The notes: generated from the letters alone by a model not told the origin. A DNA stretch of 64,000 bases from Arcobacter sp. CECT 8985 (GCF_004116495.1 NZ_PDKC01000013.1:1-64000), one strand, 5' to 3'; positions 1-8,538 are shown, counted from the stretch's first letter. Numbers and translations are program-made.

Positions 1-240
1 TATTTAAAGTTACATATTATTTACTTTAAAATTTACTATAATTAAAAGATAATTTTTTTCTAAATATTTAATAAAATACTTATAAATTTCATTTTATTTA
101 AAATATATATTGAATCTATTTATAAATTTATTATTATATATAATTATTACTTTTTTATTAGAATTTTATTATTTTATTTACAATTTTATTATTTATTTAG
201 TTATATTTCATTAAAATTTCATTATTCAAAAGGAGAATAT

Positions 241-666
241 ATGAAAAAAATTACGTTATTAATTTTATTATCTTTATTTCAATATGCTTTTGCACATGGA
301 ACAGATAAAGGAATAAAAGTAGAAACAGTTGTTAAGGCAACTAAAAGTTGGAATGGAGATAAACTACCAGACTATACAAAAGGAAAACCTCAAATCACTA
401 TTTTGAAAATCACTATTGCACCACATACAAAATTACCTTGGCATAAACATCCTTATATAAATGCGGGAGTATTATTAAAAGGTCATTTAACTGTACATAG
501 TGCAAATAATGAAGTATTAAAAATGAAAGCTGGTGATCCAATTGTTGAATTAGTAAATAAATCACATTATGGTATCAATGAATATGATGAACCTGCAGTT
601 ATTATGGTTTTTTATGCAGGTGAACTTAATAAACCTGTAACAGTACTTGACAAAAAAGTAAAATAA
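241..666 (+). CDS. Secreted cupin-domain protein
   Basis: A 141-residue protein with a clear Sec signal peptide (residues 1-18, ending in FAHG-like cleavage sequence) followed by one small beta-barrel cupin domain. The cupin motif is visible around residues 58-73 (PWHKHPYINAGVLLKG). The two metal-binding histidines of an HxH pair are present, but the Glu usually found a few residues later is replaced by Asn, so metal binding may be altered. The start is preceded by a good ribosome site (AAAGGAG, spacing about 7). It stands alone on the plus strand. The cupin fold is well supported; the ligand or reaction cannot be read from sequence. Confidence 0.85.
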   Translation: MKKITLLILLSLFQYAFAHGTDKGIKVETVVKATKSWNGDKLPDYTKGKPQITILKITIAPHTKLPWHKHPYINAGVLLKGHLTVHSANNEVLKMKAGDPIVELVNKSHYGINEYDEPAVIMVFYAGELNKPVTVLDKKVK

Positions 667-682
667 AATAATTTGCTTTAAG

Positions 683-723
683 CTTTGTATATTTTTCTGT
701 AGTACAATGAAAAATATACAAAG
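683..723. terminator. Long hairpin between convergent cupin and tonB genes
   Basis: A perfect 15-bp inverted repeat (CTTTGTATATTTTTC and its complement at 709-723) with an 11-nt loop that itself contains TGT/ACA. It lies between two convergent genes and probably stops transcription from both sides. No strong T-run follows on either strand, so it may instead be an mRNA-stabilising stem. Confidence 0.6.
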
Positions 724-746
724 TAAATTAAACTCAAATTACACAC

Positions 747-1376
747 TTACAAAAGTTTATATGTTATTGGAATAGAAATAACTAATGACTTAGGAACAGA
801 TGGGAACTTTTTAGATGCATTTAAAATAGCTTCTATTGTGGATTTTCTTAATAACTTATGCCCTTTTAATACTACTATTTCTTTTATGTTACCATTTTTT
901 AATATTTTAAACTTTACTTTTACATCCCCTTGAATATTGAACATTTTTGCTCTTTTTGAATAAGTAATATTTTCTTGAATTAATTTTCTTATTAAAAGTA
1001 AATTTTTTTGTATATAAACTTCTTTTTGATTTAATTTTGGCTGTGTGATTTTAGTTGTTTTTACTTTTTTATTTGCTGCTTCTTTTTTTACTTTTTTTAT
1101 AACTTTTACTTTTTTTATAATACTCTTTTTTAATACTTCTTTCTTTATTTTTGTTTTAACTACTTTTTTTGTTTTGACTACTTTTTGTGGTTTAATTTCT
1201 TTTATTTTTTTATCTTGTTTTACCTTTTTTAATACCACATAATTTAAAGATATTTTATTTATATCTTTTTTCTTATTAACTATTATTTTTTTATTTGCAA
1301 ATAAAAAATATAATCCACTAGCTATTAATACATATATAAAAACTGTAATTATAAATGAGTTTAAATATCTTTTCAT
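747..1376 (-). CDS. tonB: TonB-family energy transducer
   Basis: A 209-residue inner-membrane protein that would carry proton-motive energy from ExbB/ExbD to outer-membrane receptors. It has an N-terminal cytoplasmic stub and one membrane anchor (about residues 9-27), a long spacer, and a C-terminal TonB fold (about 140-209) with the GDVKVKFKILKNG and final ITYKLL segments typical of the family. The spacer is unusual: classical TonB proteins have Pro-Lys/Pro-Glu repeats, whereas this one (about 34-110) is almost entirely Lys/Val/Ile with hardly any proline. Its ATG overlaps the exbD stop by 4 bp (ATGA), so translation is coupled. Which receptor it serves is unknown; none is encoded in the window. 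Confidence 0.85.
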   Translation of the reverse strand: MKRYLNSFIITVFIYVLIASGLYFLFANKKIIVNKKKDINKISLNYVVLKKVKQDKKIKEIKPQKVVKTKKVVKTKIKKEVLKKSIIKKVKVIKKVKKEAANKKVKTTKITQPKLNQKEVYIQKNLLLIRKLIQENITYSKRAKMFNIQGDVKVKFKILKNGNIKEIVVLKGHKLLRKSTIEAILNASKKFPSVPKSLVISIPITYKLL

Positions 1377-1750
1377 TTTTTAGTTAAAATTGATATATTT
1401 TCAAAGTTATTAGATTTAAGTGCATCAAGTATTTGTACAAATGTATCAAAAGTTGCTTGCTTATCACTTTTAATATTTATTGGTGTTTTTCTATTTAGTT
1501 TTAATAATTCTATTTTTAGAGTTTTTATACTTACTCTTTGTTTTTTAAAATAGATTTGATTACTTTTCTTTACGATAATATTTACTTGTTTATGTGTATT
1601 TATACTATTAGCATTACTTGCATGTGGAAGATTTACAGGAATAATACCTTTTGTAATAAAAGTCGATGTCATAAGTATTATTGCTAAAAGTACAAGTAAA
1701 ACATCAATAAATGGAATTACATTTATACTATCAAATTTCTTTATCTTCAT
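1373..1750 (-). CDS. exbD: Biopolymer transport protein ExbD
   Basis: A 125-residue ExbD/TolR-family protein, part of the ExbB-ExbD proton channel that drives TonB. The N-terminal membrane helix (about residues 11-31, INVIPFIDVLLVLLAIILM) contains the essential membrane Asp of the family (D16), followed by a periplasmic domain. It is the middle gene of a minus-strand exbB-exbD-tonB operon and overlaps both neighbours (20 bp with exbB, 4 bp with tonB). Length is normal for the short ExbD proteins of Campylobacterota. Confidence 0.92.
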   Translation of the reverse strand: MKIKKFDSINVIPFIDVLLVLLAIILMTSTFITKGIIPVNLPHASNANSINTHKQVNIIVKKSNQIYFKKQRVSIKTLKIELLKLNRKTPINIKSDKQATFDTFVQILDALKSNNFENISILTKK

Positions 1751-2156
1751 ATTTACTTTCCAATACTTCTGCGTATCTACTTAATATATTATAAAAAACC
1801 ATAGAAATTATGGCTACTACTAATCCTGCAGCAGTTGCTTTAAGAGCCAGAGCGAGTGATGCCATTATTTTACTTGCTTGTATATCTACACTACTCATTG
1901 TCATAAATGTAAGCATTATAGCTATTACTGTGCCTAATAAACCAATAAAAGGTGAGTTTGATGCAATTGTCCCAATAATAATTAAATGCTTTGTAAGAGC
2001 TATTTCTAAAGCTTTTTTATTTTTATATTTTGTAATATCAAGTTTTCTATAAAAAAGTACTCTTTCAATAAAAAACCATACAGATATAAAGCTCATAATA
2101 GCTAATAAGATTATAACACCATAATCAACAAGATTTTTCATTACTTCTATATCCAT
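1731..2156 (-). CDS. exbB: Biopolymer transport protein ExbB (short form)
   Basis: A 141-residue MotA/TolQ/ExbB-family protein with three membrane segments (about 14-30, 60-85 and 95-120). The conserved stretch SPFIGLLGTVIAIMLTF and the Ala-rich ASLALALKATAAGLVVAI helix match the proton-channel domain. It is shorter than E. coli ExbB (244 residues) and resembles the compact ExbB of Helicobacter and relatives. It is the first recognised gene of the tonB operon; a good ribosome site (GGAAG) precedes its ATG. Confidence 0.92.
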   Translation of the reverse strand: MDIEVMKNLVDYGVIILLAIMSFISVWFFIERVLFYRKLDITKYKNKKALEIALTKHLIIIGTIASNSPFIGLLGTVIAIMLTFMTMSSVDIQASKIMASLALALKATAAGLVVAIISMVFYNILSRYAEVLESKYEDKEI

Positions 2157-2170
2157 GGTTATTCTTCCTT

Positions 2171-2239
2171 TTATAATTGGTTTTTATTTTGCATAGAATA
2201 AAAAGTTAATGTAGTAAAAGTAGATAAACTAATTTTCAT
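2171..2239 (-). CDS. Possible 22-residue leader ORF upstream of exbB
   Basis: A short reading frame (MKISLSTFTTLTFYSMQNKN then QL, stop) begins 83 bp upstream of exbB, with a plausible ribosome site (AAAGGAT, spacing 4). It could be a leader peptide, a remnant of a receptor signal peptide, or chance. There is no homology evidence. Confidence 0.2.
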   Translation of the reverse strand: MKISLSTFTTLTFYSMQNKNQL

Positions 2240-2313
2240 TATTATCCTTTAGTTTTTATAAGAATAATAATTTAAATGTGTTAATTAATCATTAAATAAC
2301 TATTAAGTAAGCC

Positions 2314-3180
2314 TTAAATTTTAGTTTTTACTATTATATTTTTTAAATCAAGAATAAATTTATTTCCATTTTTAGATGGTTCTATCTTAATAGTAATTAA
2401 ATTTTTATCACAAAATTCTTTTACCATTGCAAGACCTAATCCAAAACCCTCTTTATGTGTATTTTCTTGAAAGTATTTATCAAAAATTATAAATAAGTTT
2501 TTTGTATCAATCTCTTTTCCCGTATTAAAGAAAATTAATTTATTATCAAAAAATGAAATTTCAACAATACCATCTTTTTCTATATTATGTTTTAATGCAT
2601 TTGATAAAAGATTATCAATAGTTTTTTCAAAACCATTAATATCACTTTTTAATAAAATATCTTTTTCTAATTCAACTTTTATTTTTATATCTTTTTTTAC
2701 ATCTGCAAATTTTTCTAAACTATTGTTAATAAGCTCTTTTAAACTAAATTCTGTAATATCAATTTTATCAATCTCTTTTTTTATTTGATATTCCATATTT
2801 TCATATAACTTCAACAATTCACTTGAAGCTTTTTTAATTCTACTTAATCTTTTTAATGCCTTTTCATCATCAATCTTTTTTTCAAGCATTTGAGTATTTA
2901 AATTAATAGTTGAAATTGGTATATTTAGTTCATGTAGAGTCTCTTTAACTGTTTTTTGTAGATTTTCATCACTTTTAAATAGTGGTTCAAAAATAGATTT
3001 ACTAAGAAATAAATATAAAACAAGTCCAAAAATCAAAACACTAATTGTTATAAGTAAAAAAGTATCATGATTAAAGCCAAATATTGAAGTCAAATAATAA
3101 TTCAAAAACAAAGATAATAAAAGCACGAATATTATTACAATAGAATTTGATATTAGAAAGTTTCTTTTTTTAAAGTTCAA
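2314..3180 (-). CDS. Sensor histidine kinase (no HAMP, small periplasmic loop)
   Basis: A 288-residue membrane histidine kinase. Two membrane helices (about 10-32 and 40-60) leave only a tiny periplasmic loop, so the signal is probably sensed in or near the membrane. The dimerisation helix carries the phosphorylated His (H83, in LHELNIPIS), followed by an HATPase domain with an N box (NNLLSNALKHN-like) and a G box (GFGLGLAMV). Its start overlaps the end of the upstream response-regulator gene by 11 bp, so the two form one coupled two-component operon. The signal and regulon are unknown. Confidence 0.9.
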   Translation of the reverse strand: MNFKKRNFLISNSIVIIFVLLLSLFLNYYLTSIFGFNHDTFLLITISVLIFGLVLYLFLSKSIFEPLFKSDENLQKTVKETLHELNIPISTINLNTQMLEKKIDDEKALKRLSRIKKASSELLKLYENMEYQIKKEIDKIDITEFSLKELINNSLEKFADVKKDIKIKVELEKDILLKSDINGFEKTIDNLLSNALKHNIEKDGIVEISFFDNKLIFFNTGKEIDTKNLFIIFDKYFQENTHKEGFGLGLAMVKEFCDKNLITIKIEPSKNGNKFILDLKNIIVKTKI

Positions 3181-3829
3181 ACTTGTACCCTATTCCTTTT
3201 AGATTTTTTATTGAGTCTTTCCCAAATATTTTTTTTAAATTATTTATATAAACTCTAATTGAGCCTTCACTATACTCTTCATTATATGACCAAAGGCTAT
3301 TTATAATCATATCTTTTGTAACAATAGTTTCTCTTTTTGCTAAAAACAATTCTAATAAGTCGATTACTTTACTTGTAAGATTTAAATCTTCATTACCTTT
3401 TAATAATCTTCTATTTTCCACATCAAAAATCATATCATTAGGTAATTCAATTTCTTTTTTTAACTTACCGCTTCTTTTTAACAAAGAATTTATTCTAAGT
3501 AATAACTCATCTAAATCTACAGGCTTTTTTAAATAATCATCACATCCACTTAAAAATCCATTTGTTAACATATGTTTATCTTTGTGGGAAGTTAGATAAA
3601 TAGTAGGTGTATTATCATCTGCATGTCTAAGCCTTTTTAGAAGTTCTATTCCACTTATTTTTGGAACATTTATATCTAATAAATATAAATCATATTTTTC
3701 TTTAAAACAGTAATCCAAAACCTCTTCACCATCTCTTGCACACTTTACTTCAAATCCTTCATCATTAAGAAAATCTTCTAAAGTTTCCAAAAAAAGTTCG
3801 TCATCTTCTAAAATTAATATTCTATTCAT
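3170..3829 (-). CDS. OmpR/PhoB-family response regulator
   Basis: A 219-residue transcriptional regulator. The receiver domain (1-115) has the acidic pocket (E8, D9, D10), the phospho-acceptor D52 (YLLDINVPK) and the conserved Lys in LKKPVD. The C-terminal winged helix (about 128-219) ends with the family signature KGIGYKFEL. It is followed by its partner kinase with an 11-bp overlap. Because it sits divergently from the Na/Pi-type transporter gene, with a 106-bp shared gap, that transporter is a candidate target; this is inference from position only. Confidence 0.92.
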   Translation of the reverse strand: MNRILILEDDELFLETLEDFLNDEGFEVKCARDGEEVLDYCFKEKYDLYLLDINVPKISGIELLKRLRHADDNTPTIYLTSHKDKHMLTNGFLSGCDDYLKKPVDLDELLLRINSLLKRSGKLKKEIELPNDMIFDVENRRLLKGNEDLNLTSKVIDLLELFLAKRETIVTKDMIINSLWSYNEEYSEGSIRVYINNLKKIFGKDSIKNLKGIGYKFEL

Positions 3830-3935
3830 TGTTGCTTTCTTATTAAGATATTACAAATTTTATCAAAAGAAGACTTATTTAATAAAATTTATTGTTATAA
3901 TATATAACAATACTATATATTTTGGGGGAGAGAAT

Positions 3936-5705
3936 ATGATTAGAAACGTGGGTGTTATAATACTTTTCCTATTTTTGGGATATTTTGTAGTTTCACAAGA
4001 AAATATAAAAATTATTTTTAGTGGAATTGCTATATTTTTAGTTGGAATGTATTTTATGGAAAATGGGTTTAAACTATTTTCGGGAGGAGTATTAGAAAAA
4101 GTTCTTGCAAATTTTACAAGTAACATATTTAAATCAATTACAACAGGTTTTGTAACAACAACTCTTGTTCAAAGCTCTTCATTAATCTCAGTAATAGTAA
4201 TATCATTTTTATCTGTAGAATTACTTACTTTAGCTCAAGGTATAGGAATAATATTTGGTTCAAATCTAGGAAGTACAACAACAGCTTGGATTGTCTCAAG
4301 TTTGGGATTAAAAATCAAGATTTCAATGTATGCAATGCCAATGTTAATATTTGGAGTTATTTTAAAGTTTTTTAAAAATAACACTTATAAAGGAATTGGA
4401 AATATACTTTTGGGGTTGGGTTTTATATTTTTAGGTATTTCATATATGAAAGATGGATTTGAGACCTTAAAAGACTCAATTGATTTAGCTTCATTTGCAA
4501 TGACTGGTTTTTCAGGATTAATAGTATATATCTTAATTGGCGCATTAGCAACTATTGTCATTCAATCAAGTGGTGCAACTATGGCAATTATAATTACTGC
4601 ATTAAGTGCTGGAAGTTTAATATATATAAATGCACTAGCTCTTGCAATTGGGGCAAATATTGGTACTACAGTTACTGCAATAATAGGTTCTTTAACCTCA
4701 AATGAAAATGGAAAACGACTTGCTTTTGCACATCTTATTTTTAATGTAATAACAGCTTTATTTGCAGTGGTTTTTCTTCATTATATAAAAGATTTTGTTG
4801 ATATATTAGCACCCTATTTTGGAATTGATGCAAAAAACTATAGTATGAAACTTGCACTTTTTCATACCATTTTTAATATTATAGGAGTAATTATTGTCGC
4901 TCCATTTACAGGATATATTGTAATACTTTCAAAACGATTTATCAAAAAGAAAGTATCAAATTATTCAAAACCAAAATATTTACTAGAATCAAACTTAACA
5001 ATACCAAATGCAGCTATTTTATCTATCAGAAAAGAATCAATAAACCTATATGAAAATTGTCAAAAAGCAATACTTCATGCTTTAAGTTTACATACTTCAA
5101 ATTTAAGAACAAAAGAAGATTTAAAGCAAGAATTAACAAAAGATATCAAAAAAATCGATACAAACCTAGATGAAATTTACCAAGAAAATTTAAAAGTACT
5201 TTATAGTGAAATAATAAAATACTCCTCTTTTGCACAAGAGAATATGACAAGTAGTCAACTAAAAGTTGTAGGAAATTATAAAAGATCTGCAAAAGAGATT
5301 ATTGATATTCTTAAAAGTACAAGAGATATACAAAGAAATGTAAATTTTTATTTAAAAAGTAAAAATGAATACATAAAAAAAGAGTACAATATTTTAAGAG
5401 AAGAGTTGGCTACTATATTAATAGATATAACATATCTAGATAATGACAATTTAGAAGAAGTTGATAAACTAACTCAGTTAGAGATTATAAAAGATAGATT
5501 AAGTCAAAATGATATATCAAATAGCGAAAAAATTGATATATTAATTAGAGAAAATAAAATAAAAGCAACCATGGCAACTTCACTTATTAACGATAGTGCT
5601 GCAGTCTATTCTATACAAAAGAAATTAGTAGAAATAGCTATGCTTTTATTTATAAAAGATGAACTAATTCAAGAGATAGGAGAACAAACAGATGCCTCAT
5701 ATTGA
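3936..5705 (+). CDS. Na/Pi-cotransporter family protein with PhoU-like tail
   Basis: A 589-residue membrane protein of the NptA/PNaS family. It has two inverted transporter repeats, each with the QSSS/QSSG signature (VQSSSLIS near residue 70; IQSSGATMA near 210), and about nine membrane helices up to residue 335. The cytoplasmic part (about 350-580) is helical and PhoU-like. Family members move phosphate or related anions with sodium. The ribosome site is GGGGGAGAG just upstream. The next small gene overlaps its end by 14 bp. Confidence 0.88.
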   Translation: MIRNVGVIILFLFLGYFVVSQENIKIIFSGIAIFLVGMYFMENGFKLFSGGVLEKVLANFTSNIFKSITTGFVTTTLVQSSSLISVIVISFLSVELLTLAQGIGIIFGSNLGSTTTAWIVSSLGLKIKISMYAMPMLIFGVILKFFKNNTYKGIGNILLGLGFIFLGISYMKDGFETLKDSIDLASFAMTGFSGLIVYILIGALATIVIQSSGATMAIIITALSAGSLIYINALALAIGANIGTTVTAIIGSLTSNENGKRLAFAHLIFNVITALFAVVFLHYIKDFVDILAPYFGIDAKNYSMKLALFHTIFNIIGVIIVAPFTGYIVILSKRFIKKKVSNYSKPKYLLESNLTIPNAAILSIRKESINLYENCQKAILHALSLHTSNLRTKEDLKQELTKDIKKIDTNLDEIYQENLKVLYSEIIKYSSFAQENMTSSQLKVVGNYKRSAKEIIDILKSTRDIQRNVNFYLKSKNEYIKKEYNILREELATILIDITYLDNDNLEEVDKLTQLEIIKDRLSQNDISNSEKIDILIRENKIKATMATSLINDSAAVYSIQKKLVEIAMLLFIKDELIQEIGEQTDASY

Positions 5706-5919
5706 ACTAATTGAGAAAGTAAAAGCATTTTTAAAACAAGATAATAAAAAAGATGTAAAAAAAAGTAAAGTTATTAAGATATTAAATAAATTAATCGAAA
5801 AAAAACAGAATATGAAAAAAGAGATTAAAAAGTGCGAAAACAAAAAAGAGAAACAAAAGCTTCAAGAAAAACTTGAAGCTTTAAAGAAACTAATAAAAAA
5901 AACAAAAAAACTCATTTGA
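5692..5919 (+). CDS. Small lysine-rich coiled-coil protein
   Basis: A 75-residue highly basic protein (about one third Lys) predicted to be almost wholly helical and coiled-coil from its heptad-like Leu/Ile spacing. The ATG lies inside the end of the upstream transporter gene and has a good ribosome site (GGAGAA), so the two are translationally coupled. The 3' end overlaps the end of trmL on the other strand by 8 bp. I do not recognise a family; it might bind nucleic acid or polyphosphate through its charge, but nothing specific supports that. Confidence 0.65.
   Translation: MPHIELIEKVKAFLKQDNKKDVKKSKVIKILNKLIEKKQNMKKEIKKCENKKEKQKLQEKLEALKKLIKKTKKLI
5856..5882 (-). terminator. Candidate trmL terminator inside the small basic gene
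   Basis: Perfect 11-bp inverted repeat (AAAGCTTCAAG, 5-nt A loop, CTTGAAGCTTT). Read on the minus strand it lies 30 bp past the trmL stop and is followed by a T-rich tract, so it could end the purU-trmL transcript while also coding for residues of the plus-strand gene. Confidence 0.45.
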
Positions 5920-6376
5920 AGTTTTTAAAGTTTTGTCTTAAAGCTTCATAAGCAACAATTGAAACTGAATTTGCCATATTTAGACTTCTTGCATCATTTG
6001 TCATAGGAATAGTAATACATCCATGTTCATTCATTGCAAGTAAGTCTTCTGGTAATCCAGCATCCTCTCTTCCAAAATAGAAATAATCACCTTCTTTAAA
6101 CTCTTGATCAAAATATACTTTATCGGTTTTTGTAGTTGCAAAGAAATGTCTATTTGAGTATGGATTCTTTTCCCAAAACTGTTCAAGATTTTCATATTCA
6201 TAAACTTCTAAATCATACCAATAATCAAGACCTGCTCTTCTTACTTGTTTTTCTGTAATTTCGCCAAAACCATATGGTTTAATTAAGTGTAATTTACAAT
6301 TTAAAGCAAAAGCTAATCTTCCTATTGTGCCTACATTTCCTGGAATTCTTGGTTCGTGTAAAACTATATTAAACAT
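5912..6376 (-). CDS. trmL: tRNA (cytidine(34)-2'-O)-methyltransferase
   Basis: A 154-residue SPOUT-class methyltransferase that would 2'-O-methylate the wobble base of tRNA-Leu isoacceptors (family function of TrmL/YibK). The N-terminal motif HEPRIPGNVGTIGRLA, the middle FGREDAGLP and the C-terminal SAM-binding knot IPMTNDARSLNMANSV are all present and length is typical. It starts 1 bp after purU ends, so the two are co-transcribed. The window also carries two tRNA-Leu(CAA) genes, possible substrates. Confidence 0.93.
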   Translation of the reverse strand: MFNIVLHEPRIPGNVGTIGRLAFALNCKLHLIKPYGFGEITEKQVRRAGLDYWYDLEVYEYENLEQFWEKNPYSNRHFFATTKTDKVYFDQEFKEGDYFYFGREDAGLPEDLLAMNEHGCITIPMTNDARSLNMANSVSIVAYEALRQNFKNFK

Positions 6377-6377
6377 T

Positions 6378-7211
6378 TTATAAAATCACCGTTTTGTTTT
6401 TGTGTACAAATACTTTATCATCTAATAATAATTGAAAAGCATTATATAGTACAACTTTTTCTACATTTCTACCAGCATTTCTCATCTGTTGCCATGAATA
6501 AGTATGATCAACTCTAACAACATCTTGTGAAATAATTGGTCCTTCATCTAAGTCATCAGTAACATAATGAGCTGTTGCACCTATAATCTTAACACCTCGT
6601 TCATAAGCTTGTTTATAAGGATTTGCTCCAATAAAAGCAGGTAAGAATGAGTGGTGAATATTTAAAACTTTTTTAGGGAAAGTCTTAACAAATTTTGAAG
6701 TTAATATTCTCATATATTTTGCAAGTACAATTAATTCAGGGTTAAACTCTTGAATTTTAGTTATAAGTTTATCTTCATGTTCTTCTCTACTTAATCCCTC
6801 TGCATTGATACAGAAAAATGGTATTCCAAACTTTTCAACTAAGTCTCTTAAATGTTCATGATTTGCAATAACAGCTTTAATATTCGCATCTAAATCACCA
6901 TCTAAATATCTAATCAATAAATCACCTAAAACATGTGATTCTTTTGTAGCTAAAATAACAACATCTTTATTTTGTTTTTCATTTAATTTTATAGATGATT
7001 CCGGTGGTAAAACTTCATGTAATTCTTTTAGAAGAATTGTTTTTTTTACATCTCCAGTAATAACAGTTCTCATAAAAAATTTCTTAGTTTCTGGGTCAAC
7101 GTACTCTGAGTTTTGTTCTATATTTAAGTGATTTGCAAAAAGAACTTTTGAGATATTGTAAACAAGTCCTTTATCATCTATAGTATCTATTAAAAGTATA
7201 TACTCTTTCAT
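6378..7211 (-). CDS. purU: Formyltetrahydrofolate deformylase
   Basis: A 277-residue enzyme that hydrolyses 10-formyl-THF to formate and THF, balancing one-carbon units. An N-terminal ACT domain (about 1-80) precedes the formyltransferase-fold catalytic domain, with the conserved NIHHSFLPAFIGANPYKQA segment and the catalytic GATAHYVTDDLDEGPII segment. Length matches PurU. The ATG has a weak AGGA site directly after a long hairpin (7222-7253), which could influence expression. Confidence 0.94.
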   Translation of the reverse strand: MKEYILLIDTIDDKGLVYNISKVLFANHLNIEQNSEYVDPETKKFFMRTVITGDVKKTILLKELHEVLPPESSIKLNEKQNKDVVILATKESHVLGDLLIRYLDGDLDANIKAVIANHEHLRDLVEKFGIPFFCINAEGLSREEHEDKLITKIQEFNPELIVLAKYMRILTSKFVKTFPKKVLNIHHSFLPAFIGANPYKQAYERGVKIIGATAHYVTDDLDEGPIISQDVVRVDHTYSWQQMRNAGRNVEKVVLYNAFQLLLDDKVFVHKNKTVIL

Positions 7212-7221
7212 TATAATCCTA

Positions 7222-7253
7222 GTATTATTCTCATTTTAAAGTGAGAATAATAC
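7222..7253 (-). terminator. Hairpin between maeB and purU
   Basis: Perfect 12-bp inverted repeat (GTATTATTCTCA and complement) with an 8-nt loop. It lies about 30 bp past the maeB stop and ends only 10 bp before the purU ATG, just ahead of the AGGA ribosome site. Without a T-run it is an unconvincing intrinsic terminator; it may attenuate or stabilise the purU message. Confidence 0.45.
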
Positions 7254-7281
7254 CATTTTCTTGATTAATAGATAATTGAAA

Positions 7282-8538
7282 TTATACCATTGAAGCTAAT
7301 TTTTGTCTATAAGCCTCTAAATTAAAGTCTTTAACTCTAGCTACACCTGTTTCAACTGCTGCATTTGCAACTGCAGAAGAAACTTCAACCATAAGTCTTT
7401 TATCAAATGGAATTGGAATAATATATTCTCTACCATAAGATAACTCACCATATGATTCTTTTAATTCATCAGTTAAAGGCTGTCTTGCTAATTGTGCAAT
7501 AGCTTTTGCTGCTGCCATTTTCATTGTCATATTAATTTTTCTAGTTTGTACATCTAATGCACCTCTAAAAATAAAAGGAAAACCTAAAACATTATTTACT
7601 TGATTAGGAAAATCTGATCTACCAGTTCCTACAATTGCTTTTGGTTTAACTTCTTTAACATCTTCAGGAAAAATTTCTGGAGTTGGATTTGCTAATGCAA
7701 AAATAATTGGTTCTTCACTCATAAGTGCAATATGCTCTTTAGTAAATGTTCCAGGTCTTGAAAGTCCAAGAACCATATCAGCATCAGTAAATGCTTCTTC
7801 CATAGTTAAAGGCTCATCAATCATAAACATTTTTTTATATTTATTTAAATCTTTTCTACCTTTATGTATAACACCTTTAGAATCACACATAATTAAATTT
7901 TTTACACCTAGTTCTTTATACATAGTTGAACAAGCAGTAGCTGATGCACCTGCACCAACAACTACTACTTTCATATCTTCAATTTTTTTACCCATCATAT
8001 CACTAGCATTTATCAACCCCGCACTTGTAATAATTGCTGTTCCATGTTGGTCATCGTGCATAACTGGAATATTTAACTCTTCTATTAATCTATCTTCAAT
8101 TTCAAAACACTCTGGTGCTTTAATATCTTCTAAGTTGATACCCCCAAAAGTTGGTGCTATTGCCTTAACAGCTTCGCAAAATTTATCTACATCTTTTGCA
8201 TCAACTTCAATATCAAAGGAATCAACTGCAGCGAATTTTTTGAATAATACAGCTTTACCTTCCATAACTGGCTTTGATGCTAAAGCACCAATATCCCCTA
8301 ATCCAAGTACAGCTGTACCATTTGAAATAACTGCTACAAGATTTCTTTTTGCAGTATATTCATATGCTAATTCTGGCTCTTTTTTTATCTCTTCACACGG
8401 ATGTGCAACACCTGGTGAATAAGCCATTGATAAATCTCTTTGTGAATTTAATTGTGTAGTAGTAGCAATTGCTACTTTACCTGGATTTGGACTTTTATGG
8501 TATTCTAAAGCTTCTTCTTTAGTAACTTTAACGCTCAT
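7282..8538 (-). CDS. maeB: Malic enzyme (malate to pyruvate, NAD(P)-dependent)
   Basis: A 418-residue malic enzyme converting malate to pyruvate and CO2. It contains the malic N domain (SPGVAHPCEEI; active-site Lys segment around VLGLGDIGALASKPVMEGK) and the NAD-binding domain (VVVVGAGASATACSTMY). It matches the catalytic part of MaeB and lacks the C-terminal phosphotransacetylase-like domain of E. coli MaeB. I place the start at 8538 because an AGGAAGG ribosome site precedes that ATG and the sequence from MSVKVTKEEALEYH matches the family; a longer reading from 8580 adds 14 residues without support. Confidence 0.93.
   Translation of the reverse strand: MSVKVTKEEALEYHKSPNPGKVAIATTTQLNSQRDLSMAYSPGVAHPCEEIKKEPELAYEYTAKRNLVAVISNGTAVLGLGDIGALASKPVMEGKAVLFKKFAAVDSFDIEVDAKDVDKFCEAVKAIAPTFGGINLEDIKAPECFEIEDRLIEELNIPVMHDDQHGTAIITSAGLINASDMMGKKIEDMKVVVVGAGASATACSTMYKELGVKNLIMCDSKGVIHKGRKDLNKYKKMFMIDEPLTMEEAFTDADMVLGLSRPGTFTKEHIALMSEEPIIFALANPTPEIFPEDVKEVKPKAIVGTGRSDFPNQVNNVLGFPFIFRGALDVQTRKINMTMKMAAAKAIAQLARQPLTDELKESYGELSYGREYIIPIPFDKRLMVEVSSAVANAAVETGVARVKDFNLEAYRQKLASMV

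Noticed and set aside
1045-1242. Phe/Thr-rich frame opposite tonB
   Set aside because: It is the complement of the Lys-rich TonB spacer, a composition artefact.
8135-8422. 95-residue frame antisense to maeB
   Set aside because: Shadow of the malic enzyme codons; no ribosome site or recognisable domain.
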